From CAYLYM01 sp964387645 (lineage in GTDB: Bacteria > Calditrichota > Calditrichia > RBG-13-44-9), in NCBI GenBank assembly GCA_964387645.1, contig CAYLYM010000029.1, positions 1-35,405 on the forward strand: 35,405 bases of DNA, written 5' to 3'. The translations under genes and the position numbers were made by a program. Of the stretch, positions 26,510 through 34,275 are shown piece by piece. Numbering within the stretch: the first letter of the stretch is position 1; the number at the start of each line of letters is the position of its first letter. The notes beneath the pieces are model-generated. The model searched no databases and was not told the origin of the DNA. It saw only the letters and a program-made list of their open reading frames with translations.

Positions 26510-27919
26510 ATGGATAAGAAGCAACGAACGATAAGGACAGTTTCATCTTATACTGGTACCGGATTGCATACTGGGCAGACCTCAACCATAACCTTTCGGC
26601 CGGCGCCAGAAGATCATGGTGTTGTTTTTGTTCGGACAGATATTGATTCCACGATAGAGGTTCCTGCTCTGGTAGATTATGTTGAGTCAGATAATGGGAT
26701 TGACAGTTTGCGTGGAACAAATCTTCAAAAAGACGGAGTGACTATTTATACAGTTGAACATGTTCTGGCGGCGGTTGCTGGTTTAGAAATCGATAATCTG
26801 CGGATTGAATTAGATGCTGCTGAACCACCAGTCGGTGATGGTAGCGCTATGCCCTTTGTAAATGTATTATTAGAAGCAGGAATAGTAGAACAAGAAAAGC
26901 CCAAAAATTATCTTGTAGTAGAAGAATCGCTATATTTCCATGATGAACAAAAAGGTATTGATCTTGTTGCACTGCCACTGGACGATTTTAGAGTAACGGT
27001 GATGATTGATTATAAAAATCCTGCTCTGGGTAGCCAGCACTCTGGGCTTTTTTCTCTGGAAAAAGAATTTGTTACTGATTTTGCTCCCAGTAGAACTTTT
27101 TGTTTTTTGCATGAAGTAGAAATGTTAATTAACCAGAATTTAATCAAAGGTGGTAGTTTAAATAATGCGGTGGTAATTTGTGACAAAAAATTGGATGAAA
27201 TAAATGAAAAAAAGATTCGTAGTACCCTCAATATAAAAGATGAAGTTTTTGTTGGCGAGAATGGTATCTTAAATAACACGTCTCTTCGGTTTAAAAATGA
27301 GCCTGCCCGACACAAAGTTTTAGATCTTTTGGGCGATTTATTTCTTGTCGGCGCACCGATTAAAGGGCAGATCTTAGCTGGACGGCCAGGCCACAAAAGT
27401 AATATTGAATTTGCCCGCCGTTTACGAAAACTGTATGAAAAACAACAACTAACGCGAAAATATCAAAATGTTGTTCGTAAGGGTGTGGTATTTGATTTTG
27501 AGGCCATCCAAAAAATTCTCCCCCATCGTTATCCATTCCTTTTGGTCGATCGCATTACAGAATTTGAAGCCAATAAACGAATTGTTGGTATAAAAAATGT
27601 TACCGGAAATGAAGAGTTTTTCCAGGGACATTTTCCTGGTCATCCTATTATGCCGGGTGTGTTGATCATCGAAGGAATGGCTCAAACTGGCGGTATTCTA
27701 CTTCTCGATGCTAAAGAAAATAGTGGTGACAAAATTGTGCTTTTCATGGGATTGGATAATGTTCGATTTCGCAAACCTGTTCTTCCAGGCATGCAACTTG
27801 TTTATGTTTTAGAAATGTTGAAACGCCGCAGCAGCAGTGTAAAGATGCAAGGAAAAGCTTATGTAGATGGGGAATTAGTGGCAGAGGCTGAAATGATGGC
27901 TGCTATTGTTGATCGTTAA
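26510..27919 (+). CDS. lpxC-fabZ: Bifunctional LpxC-FabZ: UDP-3-O-acyl-GlcNAc deacetylase / 3-hydroxyacyl-ACP dehydratase
   Basis: Two enzymes in one 469-residue chain. Residues 1 to about 310 are LpxC, the zinc deacetylase committing step of lipid A synthesis: the zinc ligands are His84 (TVEHVLAAVAG, with Glu83 as base), His268 and Asp272 (RHKVLDLLGDL), and GHKSN carries the second catalytic His295. Residues about 322-469 are FabZ, the fatty-acid dehydratase: LPHRYPFLLVDR (338-349), GHFPGHPIMPGV with His374, and LIIEGMAQ with Glu388. All catalytic residues are present in both parts. The same fusion is known from Bacteroidota and relatives. GGGAG (26495-26499) precedes the ATG by 10 bases. 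It lies between lpxD and lpxA. Confidence 0.96.
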   Translation: MDKKQRTIRTVSSYTGTGLHTGQTSTITFRPAPEDHGVVFVRTDIDSTIEVPALVDYVESDNGIDSLRGTNLQKDGVTIYTVEHVLAAVAGLEIDNLRIELDAAEPPVGDGSAMPFVNVLLEAGIVEQEKPKNYLVVEESLYFHDEQKGIDLVALPLDDFRVTVMIDYKNPALGSQHSGLFSLEKEFVTDFAPSRTFCFLHEVEMLINQNLIKGGSLNNAVVICDKKLDEINEKKIRSTLNIKDEVFVGENGILNNTSLRFKNEPARHKVLDLLGDLFLVGAPIKGQILAGRPGHKSNIEFARRLRKLYEKQQLTRKYQNVVRKGVVFDFEAIQKILPHRYPFLLVDRITEFEANKRIVGIKNVTGNEEFFQGHFPGHPIMPGVLIIEGMAQTGGILLLDAKENSGDKIVLFMGLDNVRFRKPVLPGMQLVYVLEMLKRRSSSVKMQGKAYVDGELVAEAEMMAAIVDR

Positions 27920-27946
27920 AATATTTGAAAAGTGATGGAGGTTGAA

Positions 27947-28723
27947 GTGGTTGATATTCATCCTACAGCTATTATTCACCCAGGGGCTGAATTGGGCGAA
28001 AACGTCCAGATTGGACCTTATGCAGTAATTCAGGATGATGTAATTATTGGAGATAATACGATTATCGAAACGGGGGTGTTTTTAGATTCAGGTACCCGTG
28101 TGGGAAAAAACTGTAAAATTGCTCATCGTGCTATTTTAGGAAGTCCTCCGCAAGACTTAAAATACGCAAACGAGAAAACATATCTGGAGATTGGTGACAA
28201 TACCACCATTAGAGAATTTGCGACTTTAAACCGTGGCACGACTTATCATTATAAAACGGTTATTGGAAGCAATTGTTTATTGATGGCTTATGCTCATGTG
28301 GCCCACGATTGTATTATTGGAGATAACGTCATTATTGCCAATGCAGTGAATATGGGAGGGCATGTGGAGATTGATAATCATGCCACGGTTGGTGGATTGA
28401 CAGCTATACACCAATTTGTCAAAATTGGCCAGTATGCTTTTGTCGGAGGTGGGCTTCGAGTTAATAAAGATGTACCACCATATATTCGGGCGATGGGTGA
28501 GCCCATACGATATGGAGGCACAAATTTCATTGGCCTATCCCGAAAAGGATTTGACAAGGAGATTATTCTGGAAATTAAACGTGCTTATAAGCTGATATAC
28601 CAGTCAAAGTACACTATTAAAGAAGCTCTTGTTGCTATCGAAGAGCAACTACACCCCTACCCTGAAATAAAATCAATTGTGGAATTTGTTAAAAGGAGTG
28701 AACGGGGTTTAATCCGTGGATAA
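27947..28723 (+). CDS. lpxA: Acyl-ACP:UDP-N-acetylglucosamine O-acyltransferase LpxA
   Basis: LpxA starts lipid A synthesis by moving a hydroxyacyl chain from ACP to the 3-OH of UDP-GlcNAc. I start it at GTG 27947 (258 residues), because GGAGG at 27937-27941 lies 5 bases before it and the protein then begins MVDIHPTAIIHPGAELG, like other LpxA; the in-frame GTG at 27932 would put the SD inside the gene. A hexapeptide beta-helix runs to about residue 185; AYAHVAHDCIIGDN carries the catalytic His (His120 in this numbering), and MGGHVEIDNHATVGGLTAIHQF and FVGGGLRVNKDVPPYIRAMG follow; the rest is the C-terminal helical domain. The gap to lpxC-fabZ is 27 bp, and its end overlaps the next gene by 8 bases. 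Confidence 0.95.
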   Translation: MVDIHPTAIIHPGAELGENVQIGPYAVIQDDVIIGDNTIIETGVFLDSGTRVGKNCKIAHRAILGSPPQDLKYANEKTYLEIGDNTTIREFATLNRGTTYHYKTVIGSNCLLMAYAHVAHDCIIGDNVIIANAVNMGGHVEIDNHATVGGLTAIHQFVKIGQYAFVGGGLRVNKDVPPYIRAMGEPIRYGGTNFIGLSRKGFDKEIILEIKRAYKLIYQSKYTIKEALVAIEEQLHPYPEIKSIVEFVKRSERGLIRG

Positions 28724-29525
28724 TTTCGATATCAAGGATTGGTATATCTGGTCATATCAAGAATACACCGGATTATTTAACATGACGGCTGATGAATGGT
28801 TGTCTCGACAGTTAGGGAAATGGCTGGATCGGCCTGTTCTGCGGTTTTTCGGTTGGCAGCCTTATTGTGTTTCTCTCGGGTATCATCAGAAAACTGAAGA
28901 GATCGATCTCGATCGATGTGAAGAAGCCAGTGTGCATGTTGTTCGACGCCCTACCGGTGGACGGGCAATATTTCATTCTGAAGAGTTGACTTACAGTGTT
29001 ATTTATCCGTTCGAAAAAGTGGAATTGTCTGATTTTTATCGCTTGGTACATTTGCCCTTTGTTAAAGCTTTAAATGAATTAGAAATTCCAGCAACATTTA
29101 ATTCCGCTCAAATTGATTTCCGAAATTTTTATCGAAAAGATAAATCAGCCGCATGCTTTGCCATTGCTGCTAAATACGAAGTTGAAATAGACAGAAGAAA
29201 GCTCATCGGCAGTGCTCAACGAGTTTTTGAGAATTCAATCTTACAACATGGTTCGCTTTTATTAGGTAAACGTCATGCGCAGTTAGTTCATTTTCTTAAC
29301 GTGGCTGAGGAGAAGAGGAAAATATTACGAGAATATATTGAGAAAAACACAGCTTTTGTCTGGCAATACAATCCTGAAATCATGGCCAGCAAACTAGCTG
29401 AAAAAGTTCAGGAATATTTTTCGCGCTTGTTTGATATCCGGTTTACACCATTTAAAATCAATTTGGCGTCAAAAAAAGATTTCATGGGGATATTAGAGAA
29501 GTCTGGGCTAAAAGTGTTGAATTAA
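28716..29525 (+). CDS. Lipoyl-protein pathway acyltransferase, LipM/LipL octanoyltransferase type
   Basis: A 269-residue member of the BPL/LplA/LipB superfamily. Seen in order: GLFNMTADEWL (19-29), RRPTGGRAIFHSEELTYSV (77-95), a Cys at 147 in SAACFAIAAKYEVE, and RKLIGSAQR (161-169) with Lys162, then ILQHGSLLL (175-183). Lipoate ligases (LplA) lack the Cys; in LipM and LipL it is the acyl-thioester nucleophile, at almost the same position, and their length (about 280) fits better than LplA (about 338). The probable reaction is transfer of octanoyl from octanoyl-ACP or octanoyl-GcvH to a lipoyl domain. GTG start at 28716 overlaps lpxA by 8 bases, with GGGG at 28704-28707 as a modest SD. No lipA is visible nearby. 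LplA remains possible but less likely. Confidence 0.78.
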   Translation: MDNFDIKDWYIWSYQEYTGLFNMTADEWLSRQLGKWLDRPVLRFFGWQPYCVSLGYHQKTEEIDLDRCEEASVHVVRRPTGGRAIFHSEELTYSVIYPFEKVELSDFYRLVHLPFVKALNELEIPATFNSAQIDFRNFYRKDKSAACFAIAAKYEVEIDRRKLIGSAQRVFENSILQHGSLLLGKRHAQLVHFLNVAEEKRKILREYIEKNTAFVWQYNPEIMASKLAEKVQEYFSRLFDIRFTPFKINLASKKDFMGILEKSGLKVLN

Positions 29526-29554
29526 TCGAGTTACCTTTTAGATGAACCATAGTT

Positions 29555-29593
29555 GGAGGAATTCTTCTCATTAAGTTAAGCATTTCAAAAAAA
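29555..29593 (+). promoter_or_regulatory. Misplaced Shine-Dalgarno upstream of dxr
   Basis: GGAGGA (29555-29560) is a good SD but lies about 33 bases before the dxr ATG at 29594. In frame with dxr at shorter distances are only ATT codons (29561, 29570). Either dxr starts at an ATT, or the SD serves a ten-codon frame from ATG 29542 to TAA 29572-29574 (spanning it), or the ATG is used with no SD. Confidence 0.35.
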
Positions 29594-30748
29594 ATGAATG
29601 AGCATCGACAAAAACAAATCGCTATTTTAGGTAGTACCGGTTCCATTGGTGAGAATAGTCTGGATGTCATTCGACAGCATCCCGAGGTGTTCCGGGCGTT
29701 ATATTTAACAGCTTACCGAAATGCGAATCGGCTTATTCAACAGGCCAGGGAATTTCGGCCCAAAGGTGTGGTCATTGCTGATAAAACACTGTTTGAACAA
29801 GTTCAATCGGCTTTAGAAAAGGTTTGTCAGGTTTATGCTGGAATTGAAGGAATTATTGAGATAGTAAATGATCCGGAAATAGATTTGGTCCTGAACGGTT
29901 TAGTAGGCTCGGTCGGTGTGCAGCCAACTTATCATGCTCTGAAAGCGAGAAAAAATATCGCTCTGGCAAATAAAGAAACGCTGGTTATGGCCGGGCAATT
30001 GGTCACCGAAACAGCCCGTGAAAATGATCTTCGGATTTTTCCCATCGATAGTGAGCATAGTGCCATTTGGCAATGTCTTCTGGGAGAGAATAAAGAGAAT
30101 ATTCGTCGAATTATACTCACAGCCAGCGGAGGTCCTTTTAGAACTTGGCCGAAAGATAGATTAAAAGAAGTGACAGTGGATGAAGCACTCCAGCATCCAA
30201 ATTGGAAAATGGGCGCCAAAATCACCATTGATTCAGCAACTTTGATGAATAAAGGATTGGAAGTAATAGAAGCATATTGGCTTTACAGTGTTCCGATTGA
30301 AAAAATAGAAGTAATTGTTCATCCACAATCTATAATTCATTCAATGGTTGAGTTCTGCGACGGTTCCATTAAGGCTCAATTGGGAATTCCCGACATGCGA
30401 ATACCCATTCAGTACGCTTTAACCTATCCGGAACGGTTGCCCCTGAAAACAGAATTTTTATCTTTTGATCGGTTAAAATCTCTTACTTTCGAGGCACCGG
30501 ATTTTGAGAAATTTCCGGCTTTGCTCTTGGCTTACCAGGCCCTGCAACAGGGTGGCAGCGCTCCCGCTGTCATGAATGTAGCGAACGAAGTAGCGGTTCG
30601 CAGATTTCTACAAAAAGAAATAACATTTTTAGATATTCCAAAAATTATTGAAAAAACCCTTCAGTCTCATCCTTTTCATGCCGAGTATGATTTATCGCAG
30701 TTGTTGGAACTTGAAAAATGGGCCAGAGAATTTTCCGAAACATGCTAA
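29594..30748 (+). CDS. dxr: 1-deoxy-D-xylulose 5-phosphate reductoisomerase
   Basis: Dxr makes 2-C-methyl-D-erythritol 4-phosphate from 1-deoxy-D-xylulose 5-phosphate with NADPH, the first committed step of the non-mevalonate isoprenoid route. The 384-residue product has the NADPH loop GSTGSIG (13-19), NKETLVMAG (126-134), the metal-binding DSEHSA (Asp152, Glu154) and MNKGLEVIEA with Glu223, and HPQSIIHS. All are in the expected places. The ATG at 29594 gives the usual N-terminus, although no SD is close to it. It lies 68 bp after the octanoyltransferase gene, and rseP follows, a common pairing in many bacteria. Confidence 0.96.
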   Translation: MNEHRQKQIAILGSTGSIGENSLDVIRQHPEVFRALYLTAYRNANRLIQQAREFRPKGVVIADKTLFEQVQSALEKVCQVYAGIEGIIEIVNDPEIDLVLNGLVGSVGVQPTYHALKARKNIALANKETLVMAGQLVTETARENDLRIFPIDSEHSAIWQCLLGENKENIRRIILTASGGPFRTWPKDRLKEVTVDEALQHPNWKMGAKITIDSATLMNKGLEVIEAYWLYSVPIEKIEVIVHPQSIIHSMVEFCDGSIKAQLGIPDMRIPIQYALTYPERLPLKTEFLSFDRLKSLTFEAPDFEKFPALLLAYQALQQGGSAPAVMNVANEVAVRRFLQKEITFLDIPKIIEKTLQSHPFHAEYDLSQLLELEKWAREFSETC

Positions 30749-30838
30749 GTAACATTAAATGTTTTTTTATTGAAACAATTTTAGTTTAAAATCATCTAAT
30801 AACTTGTGTTACTTCAATTAATAATGTAAGGAATACGA

Positions 30839-32155
30839 ATGATCTATATTCTTTCAATCATTTTTGTGTTAAGTGTACTGGTGTTTTTTCATGAACTAGG
30901 GCATTTTATGTTTGCCAAGTTGTTTGGTGTTCGAGTGGAACGCTTTTCTATTGGTTTTCCGCCACGACTGATTGGCATAAAAATAGGAGAAACGGATTAT
31001 TGTATTTCAGCCATTCCATTTGGCGGATATGTAAAGATGGCTGGTGTTATTGATGAAAGCATGGACACCAGTAGTTTGAAGGGAGAACCTTACGAATTTG
31101 CTTCGAAAAAAACTTGGCAAAAGATATTGATCTTGATTGGTGGTGTCACGATGAACTTGTTTCTAGCCTGGGTTGTCATTAGTGGTTTACTCCATTTTAA
31201 GGGAGAACCCATACTTCCCATCACAGAAATAGGATATGTGGCTGAAGAAAGTGCTTTTCAGGAAGCTGGATTTAGAGTGGGAGATAAGATTCTAAGTGTA
31301 AACGGCCAACCTATTTCTACTTGGAATGATGTGCGAGATCAATTCATTTCCAATTTGGGAAAAGAAATTTCTTTCGAAATAGAACGCCAGGGCGAAAGGT
31401 TTACCATTGTTCTCGGCAAAGATTTGCTAAAAACTAAAAATTCAGATCAGTTGGGAATTTTTCCGTTAATCCCGGCAGTAGTAGGTGAAATCATTCCAGG
31501 TACCCCGGCCCAGAAAGTTGGCTTACAACCTGGGGATAGAATTATGAGTATCGCTGGGACTCCAGTAAAAAGTTGGGAGGAGATGACAAAAATTGTCCGT
31601 GCTAATGCTAATAATCCACTGGATTTTGAAATAGAGCGAAATGGAAAAATACTTCATATTCAGATTACTCCCGAGCCGACTGATGAAATTGATGAAAATG
31701 GGGTAAGCCATATTGTAGGGAAAATTGGAATTGGCATTTATTATGAGACCCGTCAATTGGGACCGGGAGAAGCGATTATCGAAGGATTACAAAGGACTTT
31801 CTTTTATACCACTTTGAATTTTCGGGCACTGGGCTGGTTAATTACTGGAAAAAAATCGGCTAAGGAAATGTTAGGTGGACCTATTATGATTACAAAAATG
31901 GCTGGTGATTTCGCAAAAAGCGGATTCTCCAGTCTTATGGAACTCATCGCTCACTTGAGTATTATGTTGGCTATCTTAAATATTTTACCTATCCCTGCAC
32001 TGGATGGTGGACATATCACAATTGTCATTATTGAACACATTCGAAGAAAACCTTTGACAACTAAAACCAAGCTGAAAATTCAACAGTGGGGTATGGCAAT
32101 ATTATTTGTTATCATGTTTTTTGTTATTTATAACGACATCGCAAGGCTATTGTAG
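30839..32155 (+). CDS. rseP: Site-2 intramembrane zinc protease RseP family
   Basis: RseP cuts membrane-spanning anti-sigma factors and signal-peptide remnants in the inner membrane. The 438-residue product has the zinc site HELGH (18-22) in TM1, the conserved FGGYVKMAG (61-69), two periplasmic PDZ domains (about 122-205 and 206-285; GFRVGDKILSVNGQPI and GLQPGDRIMSIAG), and near the end NILPIPALDGGH (381-392) with the third zinc ligand Asp389. Four membrane helices are visible. AAGGA (near 30828-30832) precedes the ATG by about 6-8 bases. It follows dxr by 90 bp and is the last gene of this group. No anti-sigma/sigma pair is visible in the window, so its substrate is unknown. Confidence 0.95.
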   Translation: MIYILSIIFVLSVLVFFHELGHFMFAKLFGVRVERFSIGFPPRLIGIKIGETDYCISAIPFGGYVKMAGVIDESMDTSSLKGEPYEFASKKTWQKILILIGGVTMNLFLAWVVISGLLHFKGEPILPITEIGYVAEESAFQEAGFRVGDKILSVNGQPISTWNDVRDQFISNLGKEISFEIERQGERFTIVLGKDLLKTKNSDQLGIFPLIPAVVGEIIPGTPAQKVGLQPGDRIMSIAGTPVKSWEEMTKIVRANANNPLDFEIERNGKILHIQITPEPTDEIDENGVSHIVGKIGIGIYYETRQLGPGEAIIEGLQRTFFYTTLNFRALGWLITGKKSAKEMLGGPIMITKMAGDFAKSGFSSLMELIAHLSIMLAILNILPIPALDGGHITIVIIEHIRRKPLTTKTKLKIQQWGMAILFVIMFFVIYNDIARLL

Positions 32156-32432
32156 AATCCAGTTTGAAATAAAAAAATAGAATCTGGTATCCAATTCTGT
32201 TGTGAGTTTTCTTATTTTTTAAATTGTAATTCATATTTGATCCTATCAGATATCCAGAGGATTTTCATCTTTCAGTTGATAAAAATTGTTTTTATATCCT
32301 ATATTACTCACCAGGGTAGTTAATAACTTTTGAAAAAATTAATTTTTATTGTGTTCCTTGAAGTAGCTTGATTGAAATTTTAATTGGTACAAATAAACAT
32401 AAACAAAGAAAATTTAATGTAAGGAGTTCATT

Positions 32433-33803
32433 ATGCCAACCATCAGCCATAAAATTGCTGAGTTTGCAGTGAATTTAAATTATGAAGATTTACCTGAAGA
32501 AGTTGTGTTTCAGGTTAAACGATTCTTATTGGATTCTATTGGATGCGCTTTTGGTGGTTGGGATACCGAGGATGTACAGATTCAACATCAATTGTTGCAA
32601 AAAGTGGGGGGCAGGCCTGAATCATCTGTTTTGGTCAGTGGCGTTAAATTGCCCATGAAACATGCGACGCTTTTGAATAGCCTTTTGATTCGAGCCCTGG
32701 ACTATAATGATATTTATTGGGAAGAGGATCCTTCTCATCCCAGTGATATTATTCCGGCTGCTCTCTCTCCTGCGGAAGCACTTAGAAAAAGTGGAAAAGA
32801 TGTTATCACTGCTATTACCCTTGCATACGAGTTCGAACAGCGTATGTGTGAATTTGCTCATCCCGGGATTCGTGAACGTAAATGGCATCATGCCACACTT
32901 ACCGGCTTTGTTTCACCGATAGTGGCTGGTAAAATTTTGGATTTGAATGTAGAACAAATGGTGAATGCTATTGGTATTTCTGGTAGTCATTGTTGTACGC
33001 TGGGAGCCGTAACAGCAGGAAAGCTTACTAATATGAAAAATACCGTTGACCCAATGGCGGTAGAGGCTGGTGTTTATGCTGCCCAGTTGGCGCAGTTGGG
33101 TTACACCGGTCCGGAACATGTGGTTGACGGGAAAGAAGGCCTGGTGGACACGCTTGGCCCGGAATTCGAATTGGATATATTAACCACAGATCTGGGAAGT
33201 GATTGGCGTATATTAAAATGCAGCATGAAAGCTTATGCTGCTGAGGCGCTGACACATTCTCCCATAACTGCGGTGTTGAAAATAGTAAAAGAGAAACAGT
33301 TGAAACCTGAAGATATTTCTCTAATACTGGTTAAAACGGTAGCACGTGCAGCAGATATTTTATCTGATCCTTCAAAGTATAAACCAACCAGTAAAGAAAC
33401 TGCTGACCACAGTTTACCTTATTGTCTGGCTGTTGCAGTTGTAGATGGGATAGTGACACCGACACAATTTAAAGAAGAAAAATTAAAAGATCCCCGCATT
33501 TGGCAGTTACTGCCCCAAATAAAAGTTGTTGCAGAACCAGAATTTGAAAAACTTTTTCCCAAACTTAAAGTCACCGAAGTGACTATAACTACCATCAGTG
33601 GAGATAAATACACTTTAAGAATTGATTATCCAAAAGGCGACTATCGTGATCCAATGTCTGAATCGGAATTGCTGGATAAGTTTGATAGCATGGTTCTGGA
33701 AAAAGCAGGAAAAGAACACCGTGACCGAATGGTAGATCTCATAATGAATTTGGAAAAGATTCAGAATGTACAGGAATTTATGGAGTGGATGGTGATGAAA
33801 TAG
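32433..33803 (+). CDS. MmgE/PrpD family protein
   Basis: A 456-residue cytoplasmic protein of the MmgE/PrpD family, which includes 2-methylcitrate dehydratase, cis-aconitate decarboxylase and iminodisuccinate epimerase. Visible family features: LLDSIGCAFGGWD (32-44), the conserved ALDYND (88-93) and SHPSDIIPAALSPAEA (101-116), and KWHHATLTGFVSP (150-162), followed by the mixed C-terminal domain. AAGGAG (32421-32426) stands 6 bases before the ATG. The gene stands alone: no citrate synthase, methylisocitrate lyase or acyl-CoA gene adjoins it, so the substrate cannot be inferred from context. The family call is firm; the exact reaction is not. Confidence 0.88.
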   Translation: MPTISHKIAEFAVNLNYEDLPEEVVFQVKRFLLDSIGCAFGGWDTEDVQIQHQLLQKVGGRPESSVLVSGVKLPMKHATLLNSLLIRALDYNDIYWEEDPSHPSDIIPAALSPAEALRKSGKDVITAITLAYEFEQRMCEFAHPGIRERKWHHATLTGFVSPIVAGKILDLNVEQMVNAIGISGSHCCTLGAVTAGKLTNMKNTVDPMAVEAGVYAAQLAQLGYTGPEHVVDGKEGLVDTLGPEFELDILTTDLGSDWRILKCSMKAYAAEALTHSPITAVLKIVKEKQLKPEDISLILVKTVARAADILSDPSKYKPTSKETADHSLPYCLAVAVVDGIVTPTQFKEEKLKDPRIWQLLPQIKVVAEPEFEKLFPKLKVTEVTITTISGDKYTLRIDYPKGDYRDPMSESELLDKFDSMVLEKAGKEHRDRMVDLIMNLEKIQNVQEFMEWMVMK

Positions 33804-33841
33804 AATACTTCGGGGAGTAAGATTTTTCGGTGTTTAAATAA

Positions 33842-33876
33842 GAGAGCAGAGTTTAAAATAAAGGTCCTGCTTTCTT
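33842..33876 (+). terminator. Weak terminator candidate after the MmgE/PrpD gene
   Basis: GAGAGCAG (33842-33849) pairs with CTGCTTTC (33867-33874) with one G-T pair; the loop is 17 bases, and TT follows. The stem is modest and the T run is interrupted. Confidence 0.35.
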
Positions 33877-34060
33877 AATTCTGAGAATATTTTAAAATAC
33901 ACTGCCCTCAGCAATCTGAGTACATGGATTTGCAGATTATTGTGGATATTTAAAGTTGTTTAAACATTTTAAAAAATAAATATATTTAATTAAAAAAATA
34001 TGTTTCATCGAATATTATTTTTTTGGATCAAACATATCTTGTTACGAGATTTATAATTTT

Positions 34061-34088
34061 TTGACAAAATTTCTGAAATTGGTAGAAT
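34061..34088 (+). promoter_or_regulatory. Predicted sigma70-type promoter of the SppA-like gene
   Basis: A perfect TTGACA (34061-34066) and TAGAAT (34083-34088, five of six) are 16 bases apart. The start of transcription would be near 34095, giving an AT-rich leader of about 180 bases. Confidence 0.55.
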
Positions 34089-34275
34089 AAAAATCAAATG
34101 TTCAAAATTTGCTCTAATATTTTTTTAAAAAATCTTCCGAAAAATAAAATTGATTTTTTTTCATGCTTAAGTTTATCATAAAAACCAGATGTATAAATTT
34201 TTTTATTAAAATTAAGAGTTTCTTAATAAATTGTTAACATAGTAACAAAAGCCCCCCAAAAAGGATGAGGTTGGC

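Larger units (their letters stand above)
33804..34275. other. Intergenic region before the SppA-like gene (472 bp)
   Basis: No coding frame. It holds a weak terminator candidate (33842-33876), short CTGAG/CTCAG elements (33881-33920) that can pair in two ways, a good promoter (34061-34088), an inverted repeat TTGTTA/TAACAA (34231-34248), and a run of six C (34251-34256) shortly before the start of the next gene. Confidence 0.55.

Noticed and set aside
27010..27396. A 128-codon antisense frame within lpxC-fabZ
   Set aside because: It lies wholly opposite a gene with complete catalytic motifs and shows no family features; other antisense frames in the window were dismissed on the same grounds.
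27932..27946. Upstream GTG start for lpxA
   Set aside because: The GGAGG would lie inside the gene, and LpxA homologues begin close to the IHPTAII segment.
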